DNA of 64,000 nt from the NCBI GenBank assembly GCA_027924645.1, contig BSBN01001017.1, positions 6,908,501-6,972,500 on the forward strand, in the 5' to 3' direction. The position numbers and the translations under genes were made by a program. The DNA comes from Cunninghamia lanceolata. Its lineage: Eukaryota > Streptophyta > Pinopsida > Cupressales > Cupressaceae. The notes beneath the pieces were generated by a model. It saw nothing but the letters and a program-made list of their open reading frames with translations. It was not told the DNA's origin and did not search any database. This document shows, piece after piece, positions 32,719 through 45,770 of the stretch (position 1 is the stretch's first letter; every line of letters begins with the position of its first letter).

Positions 32719-34090
32719 GGCATTACATCCTCCCCCACTAGAATTAGGATTACTCCTGGAAGCCTGCAAAAAGATAAGGATATCAAGCCCTTAAGGGTGT
32801 GGTATCTTCCCAAGTCACAATCAAATCATCTAGAGGCTCCCATTGGACCCTTTCCTGATCCAAGTTACAACCTTGAAGTGCCAGCCTCTGATGCTGCAAA
32901 ATATGGATGGGCTCTAGAGAAAGCTCCCCACCCTCCTCGACCTGCAAAGCAGTCTAATCAATAATATTGGTAACATCTAGAATATACTGTCTAAGAACAG
33001 AAACATGGAACACATCATGGATATGCAAAAGACTAGGTGGTAAGGCAAGCTAGTAAGCAATGGGTCCAATCCTTTCAAGGATATCAAAAGGCCCAAGAAA
33101 ATGTGGTATGAGCTTAGAACCTTTTCCATAATGAGTTCTTGTGTAGCTGTACTCTCAAAAAAACATTGTCACCAACAAAAAAAGTGTCGATGCAGTCTCT
33201 TGGCATCAACATACTTCTTCTGTCTATCTTGGGCAGACATCAAATGCTCTCTGATTCTAACCACCTTCTAATCTATATCCTGAAGCATCTTAGGACTAAG
33301 AACAACTTGATCCTCAAGCCTATCCCAACTCAAAGGAGTTAGACATAGTGGACCATACAAATCCTAGAATGTTGCCATGCCGAGAGAACTATGATACCCA
33401 TTATTATAGGAAAACTTAACAAGGTAGAAGTAGTCCTCCCAACACAATTGTTGATCCATACATACAAACAAAGCATATCCTCCAAGACCTGGTTCATCCT
33501 CTCCATCTTCCCATCTATCTCAAGGTGATAGGCTAAGCTAAAATTTAGCTGAGCCCCCAAAACATGTTGTAAGGATGTCCAAAACATAGACGTATAAATA
33601 GGATCATGATCATAAATGATCCTATGGGGTACTCCATGCAAGTGCATCACATCCTAAAAAAAAGTTCATGCCATAGAAGTTGTACTATATGATGATCTCA
33701 TGGGGAAAAATGGGCAACTTTGGTTAGCTTACTACTGTCACCATGATAGCATCATGATGATAAGAAGACATAGGCAAACCAATAATAAAATTAATAGAAA
33801 TCATGTCCCATTTCAATGCAAGAATGACATGCGGTTGTAAAAGACCTATTGGGTGCCAGTGTTTTACTTTCACTCTCTGGCACTCAAGACACCTAGCCAC
33901 AAAATGAATAATATCATGCCTTATTCCTACCTAATGAAATAGCTAATGAAGGTCAGCATGCATTTTCTTCACACCAGGATGTCTTGCATAAGGAGCACGA
34001 TGCACCTCTGACAACATAACTCCATGAAGGCCACCAAAAAAGGGAACATAAATATGACCAAGATGTCATAATAGTCCATTGAACTCTAAG
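32719..34090 (-). pseudogene. 3' part of a gypsy Pol: integrase and chromodomain (Tekay/Del-like)
   Basis: Read on the minus strand from 34090. A decayed HHCC zinc region (HSGVKKMH ... CLEC, about 34000-33870) is followed by integrase core pieces, including HGVPHRIIYDHDPIY and LEIDGKMERMNQVLED in the open frame 33650-33339. The C-terminal domain at about 33240-32990 reads like the LGPFDILERIG / HDVFHVSVLR family motifs, through several frames. A chromodomain-like VQWEPLDDLIVTWED lies near 32860-32815. A purine tract TAGTGGGGGAGGA (32740-32728) abuts the LTR start. RT and gag are missing, so the 5' side is truncated near 34090. Confidence 0.7.
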
Positions 34091-36239
34091 GTATTGTTTA
34101 GAGTGAAAAAGAAGAAGAATTATTAGCATGTGTAACTAGGTCAAACATCCCTTTTCATACACTAACATTCAAAATATGAACCAAGCTCAACCACCATGAG
34201 AGGGTTAAGCTATATGTATCCTATTCCTCTGCTTCTATACATGAAAAGATGTCTGAAGTAAAGTTATGCAAAACCCTAACTAGTTATTGACAAGCCAAAC
34301 CCTAGTTATGTAACTTGACTCGGATAGACTAATTCTAGGAGCAACAGAGCCAGTGCACCTAGATTTTGAGGGCCTACAAGACTTGGGCACCCATGAAATC
34401 ATCATGTAAAGTTTCCTACCACAAAACTATCTGTACCAGGTGTCTGAGTCTTTGTTGAGGATTCTAGATCCTAGATCTGAGATCTTGAGAGAATTGGGTA
34501 CCCACTAAATCATCCTATAGATTCTCTAAAGACAAAACTATAACTTTTAGGGTGACTATGACTGTAATACATGTTTCCTCTTCGCTCCTATCTATCAGAT
34601 CTTCCTGAATTTGTCCTACAAATATAAAAGAAGGAGAAGGTATGTTGTGGCTATATAGGAGTTTTCCTCAGTCAAACCCTTTCTTTGGTATTTCTACCTC
34701 AATAATAGCTAATGTCAAAGTATGTAGATGTGTGTGCTCATAAACCATAAGTGTAAGTATAAACAAATGCAAGATCCTAAATGACTCAAGCATCTAGGAG
34801 TAGATCCACACAATGTTTCACTCAAGGAAACAACAAATTCAGCTCAAGGAGATGACATCAATGAAGAATTGTAGAACAAGAAGGTGAAGCAGCCATATCC
34901 ATGGAGGATTCCAAACCTCAAGTTGGAGGCTTCAACCCTTCTCTTGATCATACAAAAGGCTTCACAAACCCTAGGAAGAGCAATATAGAGTCAAGATCTT
35001 GATTCCTAATCTTCACAATATATCTCCAAGATAGAAAAGAACCAATTCTTCAATGATCTTGAACACTTTGTAGACCTTCAATAGCACTTGTAGCAGAATT
35101 TTGGCATAGTAAGCTTGCATCATAGTTGTGTGTGGTAAAATCATTTTGAGTTCTCTTTAAATACCTTACCTTAGAAATGGAATAAATTGAAATAAAGTGC
35201 CAACATCATGCATGAAAGAAGTTTTGAATTTAGAATCCTGAAGCACATGACATAAGCCAACACCAAAATAAAATTTAGAATGCCAAGATTTAGGGTAGGA
35301 CTAGGGCATGGGCACCCAAGTCCAGCCCCCAAATTTTACTCCAGATTATGCTTAAGGATGCCCTAAATGTCTGGAATGCATAGTTTCTTTCTAGGTTCTA
35401 TTAGTAATTACTCTGAAATGTGACATTTATTCGATAAGATAAACATCAATTAGTGTTTACATAGGTCCAATGATGAAAGGGGATAAGGGACACTAAAAGG
35501 TAGAAGATAAACTTATTGAAATTGTGCTAACTTAAGCAGGAGCACAATTTACAACATAACATTTAGCCCCCACTTTAGTGGCCATATGACACTACATGCA
35601 TATGCAACTAAAGGAGAATAAATACTGTAATCATGAAAAGGATATCCAAAAGGGTACTGTATTGGAAGTCAAATGTTTTCAAGTGAGATAAAGAAGCCCC
35701 TAATTTGCAATCCTGCAAGATCACAAAGGTTCAGAACTGCAACCTACAAAAAGATATGTTAGACAAATAATCAAATTAACCTGCAAACAATAAACAAATA
35801 AGTTAATCATAAATGATAAAGGGATGAGAGATGAAACATGATTAGGGTGGAAATCATGGGACATATATGCCCCCTTATTTTTGCTTGCTTAGTCTGAAAA
35901 GGAGAAACAAAGTGGTAATCTTAACACATGGATTTTAGGCAAAGCTTGATGAAAAATTCTTTGGTAGGGTTACTTTTGCAAACAATTATGAGGTACAAAG
36001 AATTAGGTTTTATGAAGGGTGGAACCAGGATTCCAACACAACAAACAATGCAAAAATCCAAGTTCGGCAGCCATTAATAGAGGTAGTTAAGTATTGTTAT
36101 ACAATTTTGCTCCTAGATAGTGAGAAATGAATTCTCATCCATTTACTATAAGTAAAGAGAGTTTTTACTCTTCACCATTCAATTGTCATTTTCCTTTGTA
36201 GAGGAGAAAAGGAGAAGAGAAGGAGAAGGAGAGAGAGAG
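34091..36239. other. No recognisable gene
   Basis: AT-rich, with no frame above about 60 codons of interest. Near 34370-34520 the phrase GGGcACCCAtgAAATCATC recurs in diverged form, a possible old duplication. A purine-rich run (36200-36240) precedes the next region. Confidence 0.4.
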
Positions 36240-36245
36240 CTATCA

Positions 36246-38170
36246 TGCCAAGCCAATTACCCTATCAGGGCATGAGACTTGATACACTACGGTCTCGAGT
36301 GGCGGATAGGTAGGATGAGTAGGAGGTACGACTCTTAACTTCATCTATTTTTGTTATTATTTTCATTTTTTAGTAAATTTCTTGTTTTGTGTGTCTTTTA
36401 GGCCTCACTAGATAAGGGTACCTAATTAGGGTGCCCAATTCTAGTTGGGATGCCCAAGTTCTCCCTGGGCACCCAAGTCCTCCTAGGGCACTTAGCTCCT
36501 TCTGAGGCACCGAGGTCTTCCTAGGGCATCCAAGTCTAGAAAGGACATGGTCCTAGGGGACAGGGCATAATTTGAGTGTTACAAATGAGTAGTTGATCTT
36601 CAATGAGCATAGTTTGATTCAAAGTTGGTTGTTGTGATGTACAGGATGTCCCTCATACATAGGAGCATACTGGTGGCTGTTGTAGAGCCACATAGGTATG
36701 CTATCCGACGATGACCGAGGTCTCCTATAGGATGTAGGCCTATGGTGGGTGTTCATTGTGCCCATGAGGAGATTCCATAGTAGCATGTTGATGGCCCTGA
36801 TGGAGAGATGGAATGTTGATATGTCTACCTTCCATATACCTACAGGAGAGATGATGATCACACTCGAGGATGTGTATCACATCCTACAACTTCTAGTTCA
36901 AGGGTAGACAATGTGGGTTGTGGAGCATAGATCTAAGAAGTATACTCACATGAGCCACATTCACTATCCAGGTTGTGTTGTCATGCCTCTCAGACGAGGG
37001 CATATCATGCTTTGATGGTTAGAGTAGGGTTGTATAGACACACCCCTAGTTTGTCACATCATGATCTCTACCATCATGTTAGTGAGTACACTAGATGGAT
37101 GAGGCATTCACCTACATGGGGGCCTCGTTCATACTATCAGGGTGATGGAGGAGGAGAGGATGGTCTATGCTTAGGGGCACAGTATGCTTGTGCACCTTTA
37201 TCAAGACTTGAGTTAGTATGTACATTATGAGGCACAAAGTTTGATGATATGTACCCTACTACATGTATGAATGTTCAAGCACATCAGATGTACATGGCTA
37301 GTGGGGTTTCCCATAGAGTGGAATTGGACACATCCATGTGCACATACATATCTCCTTATTAGATGCTAGAGACATGGTGATCTGTTGTATTAAAGAGTAG
37401 TGTTCAATATACTATAGCCCAATGATATCATATGGAGACCATATTGTAGCCACAGGCCATGGATGGTGCAGAGGAGAAAGCTGGCGAGGATGTAGAGGGA
37501 ATGACTACTAGCTGGTTGCTTAGACAACATCATTATTTGCTTTTATTATGATAGATTTATGCGATAGTTTGGATGTGTGTAGGGTATCCCTAGCATGTGC
37601 CCAAGATATATACGCTCAGCGTGTAGTGTAATAAGGGCTAATGATGCCCCATAGCTGACTATCATCAAGGTTGTCAAGAGTGATGATGATGGTGTAGCTG
37701 ATGTAGAGCTGATATTAGAATCAGATGATGTCGGTGTTACTCAAGCATACATGACTTGGTGGGGCAAAGCTCGACCTGATCCCATTTGTTGTGTTGGTCA
37801 TCGCACAGGCGATCCACAACTATGGACGAGCTGTGAGGATGATTTAGGAGATGAGGATGACTTTAGTCATTTTAGTGGATACTATGGTACAAATGATGAT
37901 GATGAGGAGGGGGAGGATACACCGTCATACTTTTTTTCAGGGAGAGGCCATGGCGAGGGCATTAGGTGGAGGGTGACAATAAGGAGACCAAGGAGAGGCC
38001 TAGGTCCAGGGCTCATAGACACAATCTAGGGCCTACTATCAGTGGAGTTTCAAGTTGGTTTGAGTGTGGGGGATCAAGTAGGGATACCACATCCATGCCC
38101 CCAGTAGGGATAACTTTAAGGAACCCCCCTAAAAAAACTTATAAAATCTTGGCAAATCCTAGCTAAGTTC
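36246..38170 (+). pseudogene. Plant-mobile-domain-like coding remnant
   Basis: The clearest stretch, at about 36785-36890, reads ALMERWNVDMSTFHIP and then GEMMITLEDVYHIL. That matches the plant mobile domain pattern (ALxERWRPET.TFHLPxGEMTxTLEDV). A possible upstream start ATG lies at 36246. A later open frame (37751-38029) is acidic, with DDDEEGEDT, and then Gly/Arg-rich. Stops and shifts break it throughout. Plant mobile domains occur in host MAIN/MAIL genes and in transposons; this copy is decayed and most likely transposon-derived. The acidic and coiled-coil parts may belong to the same protein. Confidence 0.5.
36448..36560. repeat. 19-20 bp degenerate minisatellite
   Basis: About six diverged units of the form GGGCACCCAAGTCCTCCTA, phased at 18-20 bp. 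The phase does not preserve a reading frame. Confidence 0.6.
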
Positions 38171-40760
38171 TATAATTTTCCTAGCGAATCTTTATTTTTT
38201 TTCAAAAAAATATTAATTTTCCTGCGAATCTTCGCACATTTTAGAAATTGCTAAAAAATCCTTGCGAATCCTAATGAATAATTAGTATAAAAAATAATTA
38301 CAATGGTGAATCCTAGTGAATAATCACTAAAGAAATTAATTAGAATGACAAATCTTTCCTTTAAAAATTTGCATAGTTGATCGGTGCAGTCCCCCTATAT
38401 ATATTTTTTATTTTTGTAATGTTGAAGCAGGGGCCTCAAGGTGGTAGCCACTAGCGAGATCAAGGGATAGTGCCGCTTGTGGAGGTCAAGGACCGAGTCT
38501 AACCATAAAAATTTAAATATTTAAAATTCTAACTTAATTGATTAATTATAAATAAACTCTATATTTAACCCATCTCTCTAAGGCAATTTAAAATGATAAA
38601 CTAATTCAATAGAATAATAATAAAAAAATTCATTACACTAACCCTTAAAAGAATTAAGGGAATAAAATATAAGTCCCTTCATATTTGAAAATAATAAATA
38701 TTTAAAACTGCATGGAATAATAAAATTCAAAAATAAATAATTATTTATTTCTAAATCTTAGTCAAATACTATCATGATTACAAGCACTAATAAAATATAA
38801 AATAATAATAAAGCACAATACTCCATTAAAAGCTCAAGTTAGCTACATTTTAAAACCATGGAATAATAAAATCCAAAAATAAATAATTATTTATTTCTAA
38901 ATCTTAGTAAAATACTATCATGATTACAAGCACTAATAAAATATAAAAAAATAATAAAGCACAATACTCCATTAAAAGTTCAAGTTAGCTACATTTTAAA
39001 ACAATAATAAAGCACAATATTCCATTAAAAGCTCAAGTTATCTACATTTTAGGAGCTAAATATGAAACTTCTCTTATATTTAAAACTTGCTAAAACAATA
39101 AACTAGTGTACAAATACTTTTCTTTCTACCTAATCTTTTCATTTTGCCTAATTGTTTTGCTATAGAATGATTTTTTAAATGTGAATCTGAGAAACCAATT
39201 TCTCACCTCCTCCATTTTGATGGGCTTCTCTATTTATTTTGTTTATCTCTGTTATTGATTTTGTTTATTTGCAAAAGGTTAACATTATTTTTAAATGGTT
39301 TATTTGTTTGACCTGATGTTGGCATTATTACATGTTGTAGGTAAAATCAGATGGAGGAGAAATTATTTATTTTTTTAGAGAAAATTATTTGTACTAGATC
39401 TACATAAATGATTTGAATACAAATAGTTTTATTGGCAATAAAGATTATCTTATCATATAGGATTTTTGATATTTATCCTACAATTTATATTTACAGATTT
39501 TATAGGATTCTATCCAAAGATTATATATATAATTGATTTGGTGGATTGCAAGGATTTTATTTTTAAATGTATTTTTAAAAAAATTAAAGAGAAGCATTTT
39601 AATTCTTTTAAAAAATGCAAAATAAAGAATACATGTTTCTACATTTTCCCTTAAAAATTTTAAGAGATAAAAAAAAACATAGATGTTTCTCTTTTTAAAA
39701 AAAGTTAAAACATATATTTTTTTGTTTTAAATATGATGATAAGAGGGATTAGGGCCAACAGGCCATAACCAAAATGTTACAATTTTTTTTTAATTTATTT
39801 AATTTTGTTCTCTATTTTTTTCTTTATTTTCATAAAACTAAGATTTTTTTTATCATAAATTTAATTTCAATCTAAAACTAGTAATGAAATTTGTAAATGC
39901 AATTCTATGCATAAATAACAACATGTTTATCAAACTAAACTAAAAACTAAATCAAATTAAAAAAGAGTAAATTTGCACCTTATATTTTGTCTGGGTAGGG
40001 GCCTTTGTGAGATCTGGATCAACAAACTGGTATTGGATTTGGAACTATGCCTAGAATTGAACTATAGGTATCTACAAGTAGGATCAACTCCAACTGATCA
40101 CTAACATTATAAATAGGCTCTGGATCAATTGTTCACAATGAATCTGCAACTGGAAGGGATGTTGTAGGCTATGCTGCCTATCCTCTACTGGTGATCGTGC
40201 TACTGTGATTAGATTTTTCTTTCCAGTGATAAGATGGCTTTTTGCCTGGTACCTTAGCTTAGGGTTTAATATGAATTTCATTTTAGCTAGGTGGGAAAGA
40301 AAGTTCAGGCCTCACCAAGCCTTTTAAAAGGCATGTGCTTATGGCCCTTAGAATTAAATAAGAGCCATGAGATCAAATTCATAATCAATGGTAATAAACA
40401 AAAGCCATGTTAAAAGCAGAAATAACCCTAAAACTACATAATAATTTATTAGTAAAGGTGATATTGTCCCAAAATTAATGGCGGGAATATAATATTACTG
40501 GCAAATATGATTAAGATGTATAATGATATTATAAACTATTGGCAAATCATATTTAATAACGCATTGTTTACATGGCAAAATAATTCAACTTATTAGTTTA
40601 AAATAATAATGCTTTGGCAAATTAATTAATACTAATTAATTTTTTGTAAAAATGGGGTGATTTAGTCCCCTTTGTAGCATAAACTATTAGCCATTTTTGG
40701 AGGCCTCTATTTCAACTATTTGACAATTGGTGAAGATTCACCACTAAAAAAATTTGTGGT
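38171..40760. other. AT-rich insertion-like stretch, no gene
   Basis: Very AT-rich, separating two parts of the apparent plant-mobile-domain region. The word GGGAT occurs at both edges (about 38105 and 40772), but I cannot confirm TG...CA ends. It contains a tandem duplication (38711-39052). Confidence 0.35.
38711..39052. repeat. 146-bp tandem duplication, about 2.3 units
   Basis: Unit 1 starts at 38711 and unit 2 at 38857 (CATGGAATAATAAAA); they are almost identical. A third partial unit covers about 39000-39052. Confidence 0.85.
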
Positions 40761-41400
40761 CCCCAGCTACAGGGATGACTACAGATGTCGCCATAGTGAC
40801 CTCAGTATGTGATTCTGATTGGAAAGATGTTGATCCAAGTGAGTATGTTATTGTTGAGTTGATAGATGATTTGATTATGATGATTTTATATATGTTTTTG
40901 ATGAGTTACTGATATTATCTTTGTGATGCTTTGGACAATTGGTACCCAAGGACGGCATGCCTTTGTCAGTCATGTCATATCAGATATAGTTTCTTCTAAT
41001 GCAACCGAGAAGTGAGTGCAGACGAGATATTCCCCACAGCACTCAATAGGGTGGCATGCAGACTTATTTATACCTTTTATGAGATACAGGGTGGCTATGG
41101 AAGCCACTTTAGATTAGCTGATCTAGAGGGAAGAGTGTGTGGAGACCGACCTCCAGACACAACAAGATCAGACCATGGCACTGCCTCCATTCGAGATTGG
41201 CTATGCCATGACACAGTTCTTACAGACTGAGTTAGATCAGGCGAGAGCTGAGAGAGACATGGCACAGTTAGAGAGAGATAGAGCACAGTCAAAGAGAGAT
41301 AGAGCACAGTTAGAGAGAGACAGGTTCTAGTAGTTCTACATGGATGCTCAAGAGGAGGTAAGAGAGCTTAGAGGTGAGTTTAGGGGTCTACGATTGTGAA
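40761..41400 (+). pseudogene. Coiled-coil coding remnant with 21-bp heptad repeats
   Basis: Frame fragments at 41012-41230 and 41139-41330. The latter contains four 21-bp units (41241, 41262, 41283, 41304) encoding heptads of the ARAERDM / AQLERDR type, a predicted charged coiled coil. It may be the C-terminal part of the plant-mobile-domain-like protein upstream, since both are plus strand with the AT-rich stretch between. That link is inferred. Confidence 0.45.
41241..41324 (+). repeat. Four 21-bp tandem repeats (heptad-coding)
   Basis: Period 21 bp, core GCACAGTTAGAGAGAGATAGA; the first unit is more diverged. Frame-preserving length. Confidence 0.85.
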
Positions 41401-41989
41401 GTGCCTCTAGGAGTCATTCATGGTCTATGACATCACATGGCCAACCTTCTGTCACTCGTACACCACTAGGTGTTTAGGGGTCTGGTAATCGAGGTTCAAC
41501 TATATGATATGTATCCAATGTATCATACTACGACATCCCAATTTGATGTATGAGATAGTTAGTTTTGATTTGTCTATTCAAACTGATGTGTCTATATATA
41601 TATATATGATGCTTTTCCATTAATGTTATGATGTTATTTGATGTATCACATGTGATTGATTAAATGCAACAAGTGATAATTGTGATGATCATGTGAAAAT
41701 ATGTTTAAAATGCTATTGTGATTTATGCTAATCAATCTTTACAGACTGTTTAGTAAATAGCAATGATTAAAATTTTTATACATGAGTAATGTTAATTTGA
41801 TTATGTTCTTAATGCAATTTGTGATCTAACTAAACATAGTTTAATTAGATGTGAAAAATTATTAATAAAGATCTTATGCTAGATTGTTAAATAAATTAAG
41901 ACAAAATGTTCTATCTTGTCAAAATTGAAACAATTAATAACTAATTGCTTTATAAATTAATATCTAACATATGATCTTAAACATGAAAT
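41401..41989. other. No gene seen
   Basis: AT-rich, with a short (TA)n near 41590. It may include untranslated or LTR sequence of the minus-strand Tat fragment to its right, but no boundary is visible. Confidence 0.4.
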
Positions 41990-42832
41990 GTTCTCAAATG
42001 AATAGCATTAATAGGCTCTTTAAGAGGCATACCTTATTCATCAGCCAATTTATATGCTTCTGATCCATAAGCTTTAGTGATAACATATGGTCATAGCCAA
42101 TTAGGGTTGAACTTTACATTTTCACGAGGAGGTGCATTTATATTATGTTGATTTTCATAAAATACCAAATCACCAACTTCAAATGAATGATGAATTACTC
42201 ATTCATTATGATCGTTGGATGCTTTTCTGATGAGCTTTAAAATGATCGAGAGCATTGATTCACTATTCATTGAGCATCTCTAATTGTTGTAATCTCTTCT
42301 CTCTTTCTATATCTTCATCAATAATGTCTCTTAGGGAAACTTTCAATGAAAGAATTTTCAACTCTAAATGCATTATCGCATCATAACCATATACAAGGTT
42401 GTACGGTGTGGTACTAGTAGCTGTATGAACACTCATCCTATAGGCCCATAGTACATAGGAGAGTTGAGTATTCCAATCTTTTTGATGTTTATTAATGGTT
42501 TTCCATAGGATTTATCCAATAATCTTGTTTGAAGCTTCTGCTTGGCCATTTGATTGTGTATAATATGGCAGAGAGAAGCAATGCTGAATATGGTATTTTT
42601 CAAGGAATTTCTTCAGATCCTTGTTCTTAAATGGTGTACCATTGTTAGAAATCAAGGAGGAAGAAATGCCAAATTGTGAGATTATACTATCTTGTATGAA
42701 GTGATAGATTACCTCAGTGGTCGTGGATTGTAGCGGAATAGCTTCGACCCACTTTGTAAAGTAATCAGTGGCAGTAATGATGAAAGTGTATCCTTGAGAG
42801 GAAAGAGGAGAGATCTTTCCAATTAGATCCAA
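41990..42832 (-). pseudogene. Integrase of a Tat-type gypsy element
   Basis: Open frame 42832-42512 begins MDLIGKISPLSSQGYTFI and contains two catalytic Asp positions (TDYFTKWVEAIP and SNNGTPFKN, where the usual Asp is Asn) and the Glu region (QSNGQAEASNKI). The decayed C-terminal part continues to about 42000 (AYRMSVHTATSTTPY ... YGYDAI). The zinc domain is only faintly seen near 43000. Inactive. Confidence 0.8.
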
Positions 42833-42985
42833 GTGCCATACAGAAAATGGCCAAGGTGAAACTTGGGCTCAAAGTTCCTGGGTAGGAGCTCGAATTAAAT
42901 GACTATGTTGTTGATATTGCAGGCACTTATTGATGAATGCAAAGGAGTCTTTCTCCATTAATTACCAATAAAACCCCATACATAA

Positions 42986-43384
42986 TTATTTTTTTACCAA
43001 AGACTTTCCTCCAAAATGCCCTCCATAGGCACCAGAGTGGGCCTCTTCTAATGCAATTGGAATTTCTGATTTATTAAGACAACATAGAAGAATGCCATTA
43101 TAGATTATTCGATACAACACATTGGAAAAAATGATATAACGTGTTGTGAGTTTGCGTATGTAAACTCTTGTGTTTTTAGATGCTGAATTAAGAAGGGTAC
43201 CATCACATAAATATTGGAATATATGGGAGTACCATTTGTCTGAGTTTATATTGCAATAAGAATTGGCATCCAAAGGTGCAACTTCAGATATTGTTGGTGA
43301 TGTAAGATTGTGGATGACAAAGTGATAATCTTCAGGAGAGGCTTCATGGGATATAAGGGAAGCTGTGCTTGCCATTGCATCCAT
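42986..43384 (-). pseudogene. Spacer and integrase zinc region of the Tat-type element
   Basis: 132 codons lying between the second RNase H and the integrase core. The end (EEAHSGAYGGHFGGKSLVKK) is the HHCC helix of integrase with both His visible. The N-terminal half is the poorly conserved linker. Confidence 0.7.
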
Positions 43385-43437
43385 ATGTTGATTGTCTTTC
43401 CTTAGAATTGTGTCAATTGTAAAGGGTGAAAACTATT

Positions 43438-43890
43438 TTAATAACGATAAGGCAAGATCATGATATTGATATAGTTTATCTTCTTTGTTTGATAAGATCC
43501 AGTGACTTGTCTTATGATTAATTGTGAATCACCATAAATAGTGATGTGTTTAATATTTAGGGACATCATGGCATGAAGTCTTGCATTGAGAGCTTCGTAC
43601 TCAACAATGTTGTTTGTGCATGAGAAATTTAAATGGTAAGAAAGAGGAATTAGCTTACCTAAAGGAGGTACTAGTATTATACTAGAACCAGAGCCAGTTC
43701 TACACCTTGACCCATAAAAATATAATTCCCATTTGTCATCTTTGTCCAAAGTTAAGATTTGGTCATTAGGAAATTCTTCATTATTTTGAATAGAAAAAGA
43801 TGAAGGTGCCTCAACTAAATGATCAGTTAATGCTTGTCCTTTTATTGCTTTTTGAGAGATAAAATTGAGATCAAATTCCATTAACAACAT
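43438..43890 (-). pseudogene. Archaeal-type RNase H (aRNH) of the Tat-type element
   Basis: 150 codons. WELYFYGSRCRTGSGS corresponds to the first catalytic Asp site, now Tyr; NNIVEYEALNA carries Glu; IYGDSQLIIRQV carries Asp. This second RNase H, additional to the RT-linked one, is the mark of the Tat lineage. In this fragment it lies after RT and before integrase. Confidence 0.8.
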
Positions 43891-44589
43891 AACTCACTTA
43901 GTGAGGTGACTTGAGAGACCCATTTTAGCAAAGAGATGTTTCAAGGGATCAAATTTCACAATAACATGAATCTCAACATTTAAGAGATAGTGTCTTAACT
44001 TTTGTGTTGTAAAGACAAGAGCAAGGCACTATTTCTCTATGATAGTATATCACACTTCATAATTGAGAAAAGTTTAACTTATATAATATACAACAAATTC
44101 TTTTCCTTCGTCATCATATTGTGTTAATAATGTAGCATGAGAATTAGTAGAAGCTGATGTGTAAATAAGAAAAGGTTTTTCTACAACTACAGGTTGAAGC
44201 ACAGGAGGTTTAGATAGGTATGTTTTTAAGTCTTTGAAAGCTTTTTGGAAATTTGAATCCCATTGGAATTTTTATTCTTTCTTTAGTAGTTGAGTGAAAG
44301 GGTTCATCCTATCCGCGAGTAGTGATACAAATTGATGGATGACCTGTATCTTCCCTTGTAAACTATGAAGTTGAGATATATTTCAAGTAGGTGTCATGTT
44401 AACAATCACATCAACTTTCTTTGTGTCTACTTCAATACCTACAAAACTAGAAATCCCAACAGTTTACCAATGTCTATGCCAAATACGCATTTACAGGGAT
44501 TTAAGCACATGTTATATTTTCATATCCACTCAAAGATTTCATGGAGGATTATGACACAACCTTGGTGTTGAATAGACTTTGCTAGAATG
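43891..44589 (-). pseudogene. RT thumb and RNase H remnant of the Tat-type element
   Basis: Reading from 44589 on the minus strand, ILAKSIQHQG is what follows the catalytic DD box, then CLNPCKCVFGI (thumb) and scattered RNase H pieces with many frame breaks. Everything upstream of the DD box is missing, cut off by the LTR that begins at 44590. Confidence 0.7.
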
Positions 44590-45558
44590 TGTTGCACATA
44601 TGTAGTTGTGTGGTTGTCATTGATGTCAACACTAATGAGCATTGTACATATGTTACCTAAGTTTGTTACTAATGTTGTGTAGTTGTCTTTGATGTTAACA
44701 CTATGCTTGGATGCTTATGATGTTGATATACTATTTTGATGGTGTGCAATAGTGGTTGTTGATGTTCATGGTTGACATCAATGATATGGCTATGCAATTT
44801 TGAGGATATGTTTAGAGTAGTGCATGAGTGCATCCATATGAGTTTTAGATGTTTTGATGGTCCGCAAGATCAATTTTCAAATGATAGTGAGCTATAGATA
44901 GTTTCAAATGCCTGACTGTTCTCAAGTCACATGTTTGGAGATGTTTTATGGGTTAGGATAACTCATATGGAAGAATTTCATGATGATCTTTCAAGTTTCT
45001 AGTACTGCACAAAGTCTTCAAGTCAGTAAGTGAAGAGTCATTGTTGCTAAGGCTGACTGAGGAATGTTGATGATGTGCATCACAAAGTTGTTGTTGTACA
45101 GAGTTCAAGGAGCATTTGGAGATGTTGTGCATGTCCTGCCAACTCATCTATAAGAAGAAAAAGTAATGTTTAATAATTCATGAGTACCACCAAGAGTGTG
45201 AAGACTGATGTGCTACATGCTTCATGTTTTCTTTCTTAAGGGCGACCTAATTCAATTTTGTAAATCATGTGGATGTTATTCCTTGAAGTATGTTGCTGTG
45301 AAGGATGTTTAGGATTGGGCTAATAATGTGTTGGGATCTGCAAGGCATGTGTCTCCTTCTGGAGGGGCGTGTAGTTCATGTTAGGGCTTGCCCTATGCAT
45401 GTTTCATGTTGTGTTATCTCTGGCCAACTTGTAAATTGTAATATTCTTGTTGTATTGGATGACTTGTAATGTAATCAATGTAATGTCATGTATATATTGT
45501 AAACCTAGTTGATCTAGGTGAGGTATGTGTTATGCCTTACACACACGCCCTATTTTAC
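44590..45558 (+). repeat. Probable SIRE-like solo LTR
   Basis: Starts TGTTGCACATATG followed by GTTGTCATTGATGTCAACA, as in the LTR at 7612. GAATG occurs just before (44585-44589) and at 45559-45563, a possible duplication, but the right end reads TTTTAC instead of CA and the Tat frame does not resume beyond it. The region has a TATA-like TATATATTG near 45490. Confidence 0.5.
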
Positions 45559-45563
45559 GAATG

Positions 45564-45770
45564 GGGACGGGACCCCCTTTCTTTGAATTTTGTCTTAGAG
45601 TGTTAGCCTAGCTGGTTGATTCTTAAAGTATTCCAATGGGTGATCAAAATCACATTTTTTCACAATTAAAAGCATAAGGGCTACTTAGGTTCTCCAAAAT
45701 CATTAAGTCAAGTACTATTTTATATCAAAACCAAGTCTAATTTCCCTTTTGCACTAAAAACATTGTCTGT
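45564..45770. other. Short unassigned stretch
   Basis: Begins with a G/C-rich GGGGACGGGACCCCC hairpin-like word, then AT-rich. No frame. Confidence 0.35.
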
